From UBA7672 sp041166025 (GTDB lineage: Bacteria > Pseudomonadota > Alphaproteobacteria > Caulobacterales > Hyphomonadaceae): DNA of 64,000 bases. This document shows positions 1 to 8,920 of the stretch, piece by piece (position 1 is the stretch's first letter; every line of letters starts with the position of its first letter). The stretch is from assembly GCA_041166025.1 (NCBI GenBank), contig JBEAMJ010000015.1, positions 1 to 64,000 of the forward strand, written 5' to 3'. The position numbers and the translations under genes were made by a program. A model generated the notes under the pieces. That model was not told the origin of the DNA, did not search any database, and saw only the letters and a list, made by a program, of their open reading frames with translations.

Positions 1-102
1 CGCACCAGAGACGCGCTCTGGCAAACCATCGGTGACCTGATCGACGTGTTCACGCCAGACGAATGCGCCAACTACATCCGACATGCAGGTTATGCTTCAT
101 GA
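1..102 (+). mobile_element. IS630-family transposase, C-terminal end only
   Basis: An open frame runs in from the left edge and stops with TGA at 100-102, giving about 33 residues. The segment with IGDLIDVFTPDEC followed by NYIRHAGY resembles the conserved tail of IS630-type transposases, whose last residues usually read like 'LFTPxECxNYxxxAGY'. No catalytic residue is in view, so whether the element is intact cannot be judged. The sequence ending in CTA near 118-120 could be the element's end, because IS630 elements insert at TA, but the other terminus is outside the window. Confidence 0.7.
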
Positions 103-257
103 CGATCGCAAAACGCTCTAGGAGGACGCAAGCTGAGGCTGCCGAGCGCCGGCGAGGCGGTAGCTCAAAGGCCTGCCGTGCTTGCGCCGGACGGGCGTCT
201 TCGTGATGCGACGTCCCTGGTCGCGGACGGGAGCGCAGGTGGCGCGTGTCCTCTGCG

Positions 258-1676
258 TCACGCGCCGCCACGACCTTGCTGCTTCAGGTCGGGCAGGTAG
301 GGCCACGGCATCGCCAGTTCGGCAATGCGCGCGAGGCGCAGAAGGATGTCGTCGCGATGGCGGCGCGCGACAATCTGAAGTCCCACCGGCAGGCCGTCCG
401 ATGTCATGCCTGCGGGGATCGAGATCGAGGGGTTCCAGCAGGCGTTGGCCAGCATCCCGAAGGGTTCTGCCCCGCCAGCACTGGCATCCTTCCCTTCGAT
501 CTCGCGGGGCGGCGCGTCGTCCGCGCCATAGGGCTTGCAGGATGTTGCCGGCGAGAGAAGCAGGTCGTTGTCGCGGAAGAAGCTGGCAACCTGCTGTTCC
601 AGAAGGTGGACCTGTTCCCAGGATTTCTTGACATCGACCTTGCCGCGACGTTCCCGCACGCGTGTGATCACACGCTGGACCGACTTGGAAAGCTTGTCGA
701 AGCCGTCGGGAAGATAGCCTGCCTGAATGAAGTCTTCTTCCAGCGTCGATCCGAAGATCGCGCCCCAGTGGGGGTAGATGTTGACCGGTGAGAAGTCAGC
801 CTGCGTCGGGACGAGTCTCGCTGCCGCCATGAGGCGGCGGGCTGCCGCCTCGGCGATTTCAGCAACCTCGCTTTCCACGGCCGCATATCCGTAGTCCCGC
901 GACCAGACAGCCTTAAGGCCGCCGACCTCAAGGGTCTCGATGACGTCCTCATAGCGGTAGCTGACCGCAGGCAGGGACTGGCGGTCGCCATCATCCGGAC
1001 CAGCCGCAACATCGAGGTGACGTGCAGCATCGCGCACATTCGCCGCGATCACGCCGTGAACGCTCCAGTTCGAAAACCCGTTCGCCTTCGGAATCCTGGC
1101 ATGACTGGGCTTCAGTCCGACGGTGCCCGTGAAGGCGGCCGGCTCGCGGATCGATCCGCCAGCGTCGGTTCCGGTCGCAAGCGGCACGATGCCAGCGGCA
1201 ACGGCTGCCGAGGATCCACCGCTCGAGCCCCCCGGGGTCTTGTCCGTGTTCCACGGGTTGCGGGTAACCCCATAGAGCAGGGTTGACGTGGCAGAATCCA
1301 TGCCGAACTCGGACGATGCGGTCACGCCGATGGGGATCGCGCCTTCCGCCCTGAGGCGGGCGATGTGCCGCGAGTCGGATTTTTCGGGGGCTGCGTCCCT
1401 CAGAAACCAGCTGCCCTGTGTTATCTGGAAGCCCGCGCACGATTCCATGTCCTTCACGCCAAAGGGAACGCCTGCGAGCCTGCCGGGGTCCTCGCCACGG
1501 GCCACTTTCGCATCGACGACATCAGCTGCCTCTTCGGCTGCCTGCCTGTAGACGCGGATGAAGGCGTTCAGGGGAGGATTTAGCGCTTCAAGCCGACTGA
1601 AGGCTGCTGCAACGCTCTGGCGGGCGCTCAGCTCGCCCTTCCTGACACTGTCGGCAATCTGTGTGGCACGCAGCAT
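258..1676 (-). CDS. Amidase signature family hydrolase
   Basis: Protein of 472 residues with the amidase-signature core that hydrolyses carboxylic amides. The Ser-cisSer-Lys triad can be placed at K75 (FGVKDME), S151 (in GGSSGGSS) and S175 (in TDAGGSIREP). Length and layout fit the GatA/amidase superfamily, but there is no gatB or gatC nearby, so a catabolic amidase is more likely than the tRNA amidotransferase subunit. ATG at 1676 sits behind a GAGGCGAG stretch. The neighbours on the right act on peptides, and an amide or peptide-derived substrate fits; the exact substrate cannot be read. Confidence 0.88.
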   Translation of the reverse strand: MLRATQIADSVRKGELSARQSVAAAFSRLEALNPPLNAFIRVYRQAAEEAADVVDAKVARGEDPGRLAGVPFGVKDMESCAGFQITQGSWFLRDAAPEKSDSRHIARLRAEGAIPIGVTASSEFGMDSATSTLLYGVTRNPWNTDKTPGGSSGGSSAAVAAGIVPLATGTDAGGSIREPAAFTGTVGLKPSHARIPKANGFSNWSVHGVIAANVRDAARHLDVAAGPDDGDRQSLPAVSYRYEDVIETLEVGGLKAVWSRDYGYAAVESEVAEIAEAAARRLMAAARLVPTQADFSPVNIYPHWGAIFGSTLEEDFIQAGYLPDGFDKLSKSVQRVITRVRERRGKVDVKKSWEQVHLLEQQVASFFRDNDLLLSPATSCKPYGADDAPPREIEGKDASAGGAEPFGMLANACWNPSISIPAGMTSDGLPVGLQIVARRHRDDILLRLARIAELAMPWPYLPDLKQQGRGGA

Positions 1677-2009
1677 GATGCTCGCCTCGCGATCCTTTCA
1701 GCAACGCCCGTCTGATCCTCGCCCGGGCGCCAGAGAAGGGCACAAGGCGGCGCAGGTCAAATATAATCACCGGTCACATCGCAGAAACTGCCCCTGCCTG
1801 TTCGCATGATCGCAAGGCGCACAATGCGTGGTCCCGATCCTGACCTTGTCCGGACAGGTTGGCCCGCCTGATACGCGTGTCCAGGTTGAACCGGGCGTTG
1901 CACTAAATGTGGTCGTTGATAACAGTCTGCCTTGGCGCCTCAGGATCCCGCATGCCTCAGCAGCGCATGGCGGCATGAAGACGGTGATCCGGCGTCCGGA
2001 GGCGCAAGC
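1677..2009. other. Intergenic region between amidase and EthD-like gene
   Basis: About 330 bases between two outward-facing genes. It should hold both promoters, but no convincing -35/-10 pair or palindrome is evident. Short open frames here lack a start with ribosome binding site and show no recognisable motif. A Shine-Dalgarno-like CCGGAGG lies near 1996-2002, just before the EthD start. Confidence 0.4.
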
Positions 2010-2336
2010 GTGTTCAAGGCGATCATCCTGCTCAAGCGCAGGGAGGGCGTGTCAGCCGAAGAGTTTGCAGCCTGGTGGCTTGGGCGGCACCGCCCTCTGG
2101 CCATGCAGCTGCCTGGCCTGCGTCGGATGGTTGTGAATCTCGGGCAGGATCCGGACGGCGTCTATGACGGCGCATCGGAGCTGTGGTTTGACACAGAGGC
2201 AGATTTTCTCGCCGCCTATGCGACCGACATCGGCAAGGCAGTCGCTGCAGATAGTCTGTCCATGGTGAGACGCCGTGACCGGCTGCTGGTTGAAGAGCAC
2301 GTCTTCCAGGCTGGATCTGAACCGTTTGCGGACTAG
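2010..2336 (+). CDS. EthD-domain small protein
   Basis: Protein of 108 residues of the dimeric alpha-beta barrel EthD type. It begins VFKAIILLKRREG and then carries the typical WWLGRHRPLA segment near residues 25-35, where EthD proteins read F..HW...H.PL. EthD proteins accompany catabolic and cytochrome P450 systems; most have no proven reaction. GTG at 2010 is preferred over the upstream in-frame start because a CCGGAGG site lies 7 bases before it and the domain begins at once. It stands alone between two leftward genes, so a partner is not evident. Confidence 0.75.
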   Translation: MFKAIILLKRREGVSAEEFAAWWLGRHRPLAMQLPGLRRMVVNLGQDPDGVYDGASELWFDTEADFLAAYATDIGKAVAADSLSMVRRRDRLLVEEHVFQAGSEPFAD

Positions 2337-2433
2337 GGCTTGTCCCGGCCAGTCAGGCGGCCGTTGAGGGGGTGGCGGGGGTCATGCTGCGGATATCCCC
2401 TGCGGTTGCCGGATGCGACAGGTGGCGTCGTCA

Positions 2434-3594
2434 TCAAATGGCGGCAACTTCGGCCAGCATCGCGTGCTTCCTCAGCAGCTCCTGCACCTGATCGATCGGG
2501 ATTGCTTCGCGGCTGTTTCCATCGCGTCCGACCATCGTCCTGTTTGCAAAAAGGGAGTTCAGAATCGCTTCGTCGACCGCTTCAGCAGTGGCCTCAAGGA
2601 GCGGCGTGATCATGAACTCGCCAAATCCTTCGACGGGGCCGCACTCGTGGACGCGCTGGTAGGCTTCCTGATTCGCCGTCGAGAAGGCGATGAAGATGTC
2701 GCCGGACTCGTTGGAGGCGATGCCGCCTGAGCGCGCAATGCCGATGCCCGCCCGCCGCGACAGACGTTTCAGCTGCGTCGGCGAGAGGGGTGCATCCGTG
2801 GCGATGACCACGATGATCGAGCCCTGATCCGTCGGATGGCCCTGCAGATAGCGATGTGTCTGGGGTCCTGTATAGGGAATGTAGCGGCCGATCGGCACAC
2901 CGCCGATCGTGCAGAGGCGCCGGATGCCGAAATTGCTCTGCACGAAAGCGCCAATCGTGAAGGTCCGGGAGCCGAAGGTCACAAGCCGTGAGGATGTTCC
3001 CGATCCGCCCTTGAACTGGTAGCAGGACATGCCCGTCCCGCCGCCGACACTGCCTTCTTCAACTGCGCCTCCCCTTGCGCTGTCGAGGGCGGCGAAGACA
3101 TGCTCTTCCTTCACATGAAAGCCATTCATGTCGTTCAGCCAGTTGTCGCACGTCTCGGCCGCGACCGGCAGCCAGAAGGTATTTCCGTCCAGACTGCCGC
3201 TGTCCTTGCGCTGATTGAGCCACTTGATCACGGCGTCGCGTGCAAGTCCGCACGAGTGAGTGTTGGTGAGCGTTATCGGCCCATCGAGCCGGCCAGCCTC
3301 TTCAATCCAGAGCAGGCCCGAGGCCTCGCCATTGCCATTGAGACAGGAGGCGCCGGCGAAGACACCCTCGGTTGCCCCCTGCAGGCCGCGTGGAAGAATG
3401 GCCGTCACGCCGGTCCGGACCGGCCCCTTGCCAATGACCAGCGGCCCATCGCCTGATATCAGCGTGCAGTAGCCAACCTCGACCCCCGGCACGTCCGTGA
3501 TTGCATTCCACTGACCAGGTTGACCCTGAAGCGGTACGCCCACGCCGCGCGCGCGCATCAGGCCGGCCGGCGTCCGCAGATGATACGGGTTCAT
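2434..3594 (-). CDS. P1/S58-family aminopeptidase, DmpA type
   Basis: Protein of 386 residues similar to DmpA/BapA, N-terminal nucleophile peptidases that self-cleave into two chains and release N-terminal residues, including D-amino acids or beta-amino acids in some members. Visible landmarks are the N-terminal ITDVPGVEVGY, the GSVGGGTGMSCYQFKGG segment near 181-197, and the processing site QGSIIVVIATDAPL, where S259 should be the new N-terminal nucleophile. The second chain would start there. ATG at 3594 follows GGAGG by 7 bases. No signal peptide is seen. It is divergent from the M1 aminopeptidase, fitting a peptide-breakdown role. Confidence 0.9.
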   Translation of the reverse strand: MNPYHLRTPAGLMRARGVGVPLQGQPGQWNAITDVPGVEVGYCTLISGDGPLVIGKGPVRTGVTAILPRGLQGATEGVFAGASCLNGNGEASGLLWIEEAGRLDGPITLTNTHSCGLARDAVIKWLNQRKDSGSLDGNTFWLPVAAETCDNWLNDMNGFHVKEEHVFAALDSARGGAVEEGSVGGGTGMSCYQFKGGSGTSSRLVTFGSRTFTIGAFVQSNFGIRRLCTIGGVPIGRYIPYTGPQTHRYLQGHPTDQGSIIVVIATDAPLSPTQLKRLSRRAGIGIARSGGIASNESGDIFIAFSTANQEAYQRVHECGPVEGFGEFMITPLLEATAEAVDEAILNSLFANRTMVGRDGNSREAIPIDQVQELLRKHAMLAEVAAI

Positions 3595-3839
3595 GCTTCG
3601 CCTCCACTCGGTGGCGACCTTGGTCGCAGATGGTAGGTTGAGATGTCAAAATGTCTGCGGGAATTCTATTGAAGCAGCATGAGGCCGTGTCAATTGCTCG
3701 GCAGGCCGCATGGTCGGCGGGCGCTTCTTGACGCGCAAGGCAATCTGACGGAAATGTAGACACTGCTCATATCAGATCGGCCCGGGTCTCCCGCTCTGAT
3801 CGTGTGTCCGGCGGCAGTGCGGTTGAACGAGGTGTTCGC

Positions 3840-6485
3840 ATGGCCGGCAAGCCGGCACGGGTCTGGCTCGCTGACTATGCTCCACCGCCCTATGCGGTGG
3901 AAAGCATCGCGATGTCAGTCCAGCTTGACGAGGAACGCACGCTCATTTCGTGCAGTCAGACGCTTGTTCGCGGCAGTCTGCCGCCGGGGGCGGATCTTGT
4001 TCTTGCAGGTCAGGGCTTCCGGTTGATCAGCGTTTCGGTTGATGGCGCAGCGCTGGCGCCCGGCAGCTTCAGCGTCCGGGAGGGCGAGCTTGTCATCACC
4101 GCTCCGCCCGAGCGCTTCGTCCTGACAGTCGTTTCCGAGCTCAGCCCGCGGGCCAATCGCTCAGCACTGGGCATGTTCATGGATGGGGCCTCGATCATCA
4201 CGCACATGGAGCCTGACGGGTTCTCGCGTCTCACATACTGCCTTGACCGGCCTGACATAATGAGCCGGTACGATGTGGAGCTGATTGCTGATCCCGCGCG
4301 CTTTCCTGTCCTTCTTTCCAATGGCAACCGCATTGCACATGGGTCCTTGCCCGATGGCCGGCACTTTGCGCGCTGGCGCGATGACATTCCCAAGCCCGCC
4401 TACATCTTCGCAATTGCCGCAGGTCCCTACGCGCAGGTTTCGGATCATCATGTCGACGGCGCCGGGCGGAGCATCCTGATCACCGTCCATGCCAGCGCGG
4501 GAAACATCGCACGGTGCAGGTTCCTGCTGGACACTATGAAGCGCGTGATGGCGTGGGACGAGGAAGCGTTCGGGCGGCGCTATGATCTTGACTGTCTCAA
4601 TGTCCTTGTCGTCGAGACGCACGCAATCAGCCAGGAGAACAAGGGGCTGATCTTCCTCGAGGCGGCGTATGCTTTGGCGGACGCCGAGACGTCCACCGAC
4701 GAGGATTTCGACCTGGTCGAACGGATCGCCGGGCATGAATATCTCCACAACTGGACCGGCAATCGGGTCACATGTCGCGACTGGTTTCAGCTCAGCGTCA
4801 AGGAGGGGCTCACCCGCTTCCGCGACCAGATGTTCTCCGCGGCGATGTCATCGCCCGACGTCAAGCGCATCACCACTGTTCGAAACCTGCGAACCAACCA
4901 GTTTGCCGAAGATGCCGGGGCTGGCGCACATCCCGTGCAGCCAAAGTCCTATGGTGCTGTCTCGAATCTCTACTCCGGCACGGTCTATGACAAGGGCGCC
5001 GAAATCGTGCGCATGGCGTATGTGCTGCTGGGATCGGAGCGGTTTCGCAGGGGGCTCGATCTCTTCTTTGCGCGTCATGACCTTTCGCCGGTCACGATCG
5101 AACAGCTTCTGCAGGCACTGGCTGATGGCGGAGGCGAGGATTTCGCCCAGTTTGCACGATGGTATCATCAGCCCGGAACCCCGAGGGTTCATGTCAGGCT
5201 GCGTCAGGACCCCGATCGTCGGATTGCGCGACTTGAATTGACCCAGGACGTCCCTGTCGAAGACAAGTCGGGCATGCCGCTGCGGGTTCCGCTCCGCATG
5301 GGTCTTCTTGGGAAGCACGGCCGTCCGGTCCCCATGAAGAATGAAGAGGGTCCCATCGACGTCGTTGATCTGACAGAGGCAGAGCAGGTGATCGAGCTGC
5401 AGGATCTCGACGAATCTGTAATCGTCTCCTGCAATCGCGGCTTCTCGGCGCCAGTTGTCGTCGAGATTGAACGCAGCTCCGAAGACCTTGCGCTGCTTCT
5501 GCGCCATGAAACGGATGGCTTCGCCCGATGGGATGCTGGCCAGGAGCTGATGGTCAGGAGCGTGCTCGCTCAGGCCGAGCCGGACGGAGCTGGCGTCTCA
5601 CCCAGGCCATTGGAGGCGCTGACAGCCGCCTTTGCGGATCTCCTGCAAGCATCTTCGGCGGATCATGCCCTTGCAGCAGAGTTGCTGTCATTTCCGCATG
5701 TCGGGATGGTCGCCGAGCGGATCGATGAGGCTGATGTCGGAAAGCTTGCGACGGCATGGATCGACGTGCGCAGGCACGTAGCAGCGGCCAACCTCAATGC
5801 CCTCTGGACAACCTTTCATTCATGCAGGGCTCCCGGCCCGATCTCGCTTGATCCCGCTGCAAGAGCCCGCCGAAGGTTGCGTTCGGTTTGCCTGGACTAC
5901 CTGCTGGAGACCGACGATCACACTGCGCGCGCAGTCGCGCTGGCGGAAGTCGAGGCGGGTGCAGGCATGACAACCCAGAGCGCCGCACTGCACGCGCTTT
6001 GTCATTTTGACTGCAATGAACGAGACCGGGCCCTCGACGTCTTCCAGAAGCGCTGGAGTGAGAAGGCCGATGTCATGCGGCTCTGGCTTCGAGCGCAGGC
6101 GCTGTCGCGTTTTCCCGGGGCTGCTGATCGGGTGCGCACACTCGCGGCTTCGCCGATGTTCAACCTCGCGAACGCCCCGCAGGCAATGGCGCTGCTTGGT
6201 TCATTCTTCCGGCAGAACCGGATCGGCTTTCACGCAAGCGATGGGTCAGGTTACCGCTTCCTTGCCGACACGCTCCTCCAGCTCGACCGCATCAGACCCC
6301 AGTCCACGCGATGGCTGATGCCCCAGTTGATGCTGTGGCGACGCTTCGATGCGGATCGTTCAGCCAAGATGAAAGAGCAGATCATGCGCATTGCTGGGAC
6401 TGAAGGTATTTCGGCAGCGCTCGCCGAGAACATGGCGCGAGCCCTTGCCGCTCCGCTCTTGAGGCAGGAACAGGGGAGGAGCTGA
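3840..6485 (+). CDS. pepN: M1 family aminopeptidase N (PepN type)
   Basis: Zinc aminopeptidase that removes N-terminal residues from peptides in the cytoplasm. Counting from ATG 3840 (881 residues), the zinc motif HEYLH lies at 299-303 with the third ligand at E322 (SVKEGL), almost at the numbering of E. coli PepN, and WTGNRVTCRDWFQLS matches that family closely. The exopeptidase motif, GAMEN in PepN, reads AISQEN here (262-267): E266 and N267 remain while the preceding residues differ. ATG 3840, behind GAACGAGG, is preferred to GTG 3804, which only adds 12 unconserved residues. The next gene starts 1 base after its stop, so the two are co-transcribed. Confidence 0.92.
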   Translation: MAGKPARVWLADYAPPPYAVESIAMSVQLDEERTLISCSQTLVRGSLPPGADLVLAGQGFRLISVSVDGAALAPGSFSVREGELVITAPPERFVLTVVSELSPRANRSALGMFMDGASIITHMEPDGFSRLTYCLDRPDIMSRYDVELIADPARFPVLLSNGNRIAHGSLPDGRHFARWRDDIPKPAYIFAIAAGPYAQVSDHHVDGAGRSILITVHASAGNIARCRFLLDTMKRVMAWDEEAFGRRYDLDCLNVLVVETHAISQENKGLIFLEAAYALADAETSTDEDFDLVERIAGHEYLHNWTGNRVTCRDWFQLSVKEGLTRFRDQMFSAAMSSPDVKRITTVRNLRTNQFAEDAGAGAHPVQPKSYGAVSNLYSGTVYDKGAEIVRMAYVLLGSERFRRGLDLFFARHDLSPVTIEQLLQALADGGGEDFAQFARWYHQPGTPRVHVRLRQDPDRRIARLELTQDVPVEDKSGMPLRVPLRMGLLGKHGRPVPMKNEEGPIDVVDLTEAEQVIELQDLDESVIVSCNRGFSAPVVVEIERSSEDLALLLRHETDGFARWDAGQELMVRSVLAQAEPDGAGVSPRPLEALTAAFADLLQASSADHALAAELLSFPHVGMVAERIDEADVGKLATAWIDVRRHVAAANLNALWTTFHSCRAPGPISLDPAARARRRLRSVCLDYLLETDDHTARAVALAEVEAGAGMTTQSAALHALCHFDCNERDRALDVFQKRWSEKADVMRLWLRAQALSRFPGAADRVRTLAASPMFNLANAPQAMALLGSFFRQNRIGFHASDGSGYRFLADTLLQLDRIRPQSTRWLMPQLMLWRRFDADRSAKMKEQIMRIAGTEGISAALAENMARALAAPLLRQEQGRS

Positions 6486-6486
6486 C

Positions 6487-7878
6487 ATGACCTCTTTGAC
6501 GCAGACTGAGGAGACCTCGATGACGGGTCGCGCCGAGTATCCAGATGCGGGTTCACGTTCGGCAAGCTTGTACACGCGCGCCTTGTCGAGCCTACCTGGC
6601 GGAAACAGCAGGACAGCGGTCTTCCGCGAGCCGTATCCGATCTACATAGAACGTGGCGAAGGCGCCTACGTCTGGGACGTCGATGGCACCCGGCGCCTCG
6701 ATCTCATCAACAACCAGTCTGCCCTTGTCCACGGTCACTCGCATCCGCAAATCGTCAAGGCCGTCCAGGCGCAGGTCGAGAAGCTTACGTCTGTCTGCGC
6801 GCCAACCGAGACGGAAATCCTCCTTGCGGAGGAACTCTGTCGCCGCGTTCGGAGCATTGAGCGGGTCAGTTTCTGCAACTCAGGCTCTGAGGCTGTCCTG
6901 TTTGCCATTCGTGCAGCCAGGGCGCACACAGGAAGAGACATCGTGGCGAAGGTCGAAGGCAGCTATCACGGCAATATCGACGCCGTGGAAATCAGCGTCT
7001 TCCCGAAACCGAACCAGTGGGGCGAGGCTGGCGCTCCCCAGGCCCTTCCTGAAGGCCTCGGCATACCGGCCCATGTGGTCGAGAATACCCTTGTCCTACC
7101 CTTCAATGATGTCGACGCGGCCCGCCAGCTGATCCGCCAGCATGCGAGCCAGCTTGCTTGCGTCGTGGTCGATCCTGCGCCCCCCCGACTTGGCTTTCTT
7201 GAAGCTTCCGACAGCTTCCTTGAGATGCTGCGCGAAGAGACAATGCGGCATGGCATTGTGCTCATCTTTGACGAGGTCTACGCCTTCCGGCAGAGCCGGG
7301 GCGGCGCGCAGGGGCGACGCGGGATCGATGCGGACCTTACTGCACTCGGCAAGCTGATCGGAGGCGGTCTGCCGATCGGTGCGACTGCAGGCTCGGCCGA
7401 CATCCTCTCTGTGTTTGACCCCAGGAATGGCGGGGCGAGGGCGGGCCATGCGGGGACGTTCAACGCCAACCCGCTGTCGATGGCTGCCGGCCTGGCGGCC
7501 CTTGACCTCCTGTCGGACGCTGAGTTCGCGCATCTCGATGCCCTTGGAGCGAGGGCGCGGGAGGGCTTGCGCGGCGCTCTCGAAGACGCTGGCCTGCCAG
7601 GGACAGTCAATGGCGCCGGTTCGCTGTTGAGCATGATGATCGGCCATGCTGGCCCCGTGCACAATGTCCGCGACATCACGGCGGCAATGACCGGTGTGCG
7701 CGCAGACGGACGCACGCCGCGCGAGCTGGGCGTGGCTTATGCACGTCACCTCATCAACGCCGGGTTCATCGGCGCAATGCCGTCGATGTTCGTTCTGTCG
7801 ACGGCGATGACGGCAGATCATGTCGATCGTCTCGTTGACGCCTCGCGGGACGCCTTGAAGAAGATCGCCATCGCTTGA
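6487..7878 (+). CDS. Class III aminotransferase (glutamate-1-semialdehyde aminomutase-like)
   Basis: PLP enzyme of 463 residues. The fold-type I marks are clear: GEGAYVWDVDG near 57-67, FCNSGSEAV for phosphate binding, IFDEVYAFR with the Asp that contacts the pyridine nitrogen, and ALGKLIGGGLPIGA with the Schiff-base K289. GSA-aminomutase-like members outside haem synthesis often act on beta- or gamma-amino acids or free amino acids. A strong AGGGGAGGAG site before ATG 6487 supports that start. It sits between the M1 aminopeptidase and an amino-acid epimerase, so transamination of a peptide-derived amino acid is the likely job. True HemL is not excluded but is unlikely in this context. Confidence 0.85.
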   Translation: MTSLTQTEETSMTGRAEYPDAGSRSASLYTRALSSLPGGNSRTAVFREPYPIYIERGEGAYVWDVDGTRRLDLINNQSALVHGHSHPQIVKAVQAQVEKLTSVCAPTETEILLAEELCRRVRSIERVSFCNSGSEAVLFAIRAARAHTGRDIVAKVEGSYHGNIDAVEISVFPKPNQWGEAGAPQALPEGLGIPAHVVENTLVLPFNDVDAARQLIRQHASQLACVVVDPAPPRLGFLEASDSFLEMLREETMRHGIVLIFDEVYAFRQSRGGAQGRRGIDADLTALGKLIGGGLPIGATAGSADILSVFDPRNGGARAGHAGTFNANPLSMAAGLAALDLLSDAEFAHLDALGARAREGLRGALEDAGLPGTVNGAGSLLSMMIGHAGPVHNVRDITAAMTGVRADGRTPRELGVAYARHLINAGFIGAMPSMFVLSTAMTADHVDRLVDASRDALKKIAIA

Positions 7879-7936
7879 GCGAACGCGCCGCCTCGCGTTC
7901 TGCGCAGCGCGTGATGGCTGCAGGGAGTGGGCCTCG

Positions 7937-8920
7937 ATGCACCTCAATTTCGCCTACCAGGAATGGCCATATCGGGAGGTCTTCAAGATCTCGCGCGGCG
8001 CCAAATCCAATTCGGCGCTGTTCATTGCCATCGTCAGCGACGGAGGGTTTGTCGGGCGCGGTGAGTGTGGAATTCTCGACCAGTACGGCCATACGCGAGG
8101 CGATCTTGAAGCGGGCTTTGACCACGCCCGCGAGATGCTGATGTCGGGTGCAGCGCCAGCGGACGTCATTGCAGTTCAGGACAATTCGTCGGTCCGAAAT
8201 GCGCTCGATTGTGCGTTCTGGGATCTTGCCTGCAAGCGGACAGGTCAGTCGATCTGGCAGATGACCGGTGTTGACAAGGCTGACTCCGTTCCGTGCGACC
8301 TGACGATCAGCGTCAATTCAATTGAAAAGATGTGCGAGGATGCGCGCGCCGCCCGGCGACAGGGCTACACGCTCCTGAAGCTCAAGGCGGACAGGTCCCA
8401 GGTCGTCGAACGCGTCTCCGCCATTGCCGCCGCTGCTGAGGGAGCGACCTTTGTCGTCGATGCCAACGAGGCGTGGGATATCGAAACGCTTGAGCGTGTG
8501 GCGCCGACATTGGCGCGCCTTGGTGTCGTGCTGATCGAGCAACCTCTGCACCACCTGCACGACGCCGCCTTGGCGGGGTATCGCGGGCCCATTCCGATCT
8601 GCGCCGACGAAAGTTGTCGAACGATCGAGGATCTTGGCATTCTCGCCGAGCGCTATCAGGCCATAAACATAAAGCTCGACAAGGTTGGGGGACTTACCGG
8701 CGGCCTCGCGCTGGCGCGGGCAGCAAAGGCGCGCGGCATGCAGGTCATGCTGGGCTGCAATGGACCGACCTCGCTGGGATCGGCTCCAGCCTTCATCATC
8801 GCCACACTGTCGGACTATGTCGATCTTGATGGGCCCGCCTTGCTTCTTGATGATCGCGCCGGAGCAATGCAGTACCGCGATGGCCGGATATTCTGTTTCG
8901 GATCTGACCTGTGGGGGTAA
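7937..8920 (+). CDS. Enolase-superfamily dipeptide / N-acyl-amino-acid epimerase
   Basis: Protein of 327 residues of the muconate-lactonising subgroup. Catalytic lysines are K148 and K150 (LKLKAD) and K246 (INIKLDKVGG); magnesium ligands are D175 (VVDANEAW), E201 (LIEQPL) and D224 (CADES). The two-base layout with lysines on both barrel sides is that of Ala-Glu-type dipeptide epimerases and of the N-acetyl-D-Glu racemase DgcA. It is a paralogue of the gene at 34810-35796, and both end in a YRDG...LWG-like tail. It overlaps the next gene by 10 bases. Substrate is inferred only: a peptide or N-acyl amino acid with a D residue. Confidence 0.85.
   Translation: MHLNFAYQEWPYREVFKISRGAKSNSALFIAIVSDGGFVGRGECGILDQYGHTRGDLEAGFDHAREMLMSGAAPADVIAVQDNSSVRNALDCAFWDLACKRTGQSIWQMTGVDKADSVPCDLTISVNSIEKMCEDARAARRQGYTLLKLKADRSQVVERVSAIAAAAEGATFVVDANEAWDIETLERVAPTLARLGVVLIEQPLHHLHDAALAGYRGPIPICADESCRTIEDLGILAERYQAINIKLDKVGGLTGGLALARAAKARGMQVMLGCNGPTSLGSAPAFIIATLSDYVDLDGPALLLDDRAGAMQYRDGRIFCFGSDLWG

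Noticed and set aside
3774..3803. Inverted repeat ATCAGA ... TCTGAT upstream of the M1 gene
   Set aside because: Only 6-bp arms with an 18-base gap and no second copy; likely chance.
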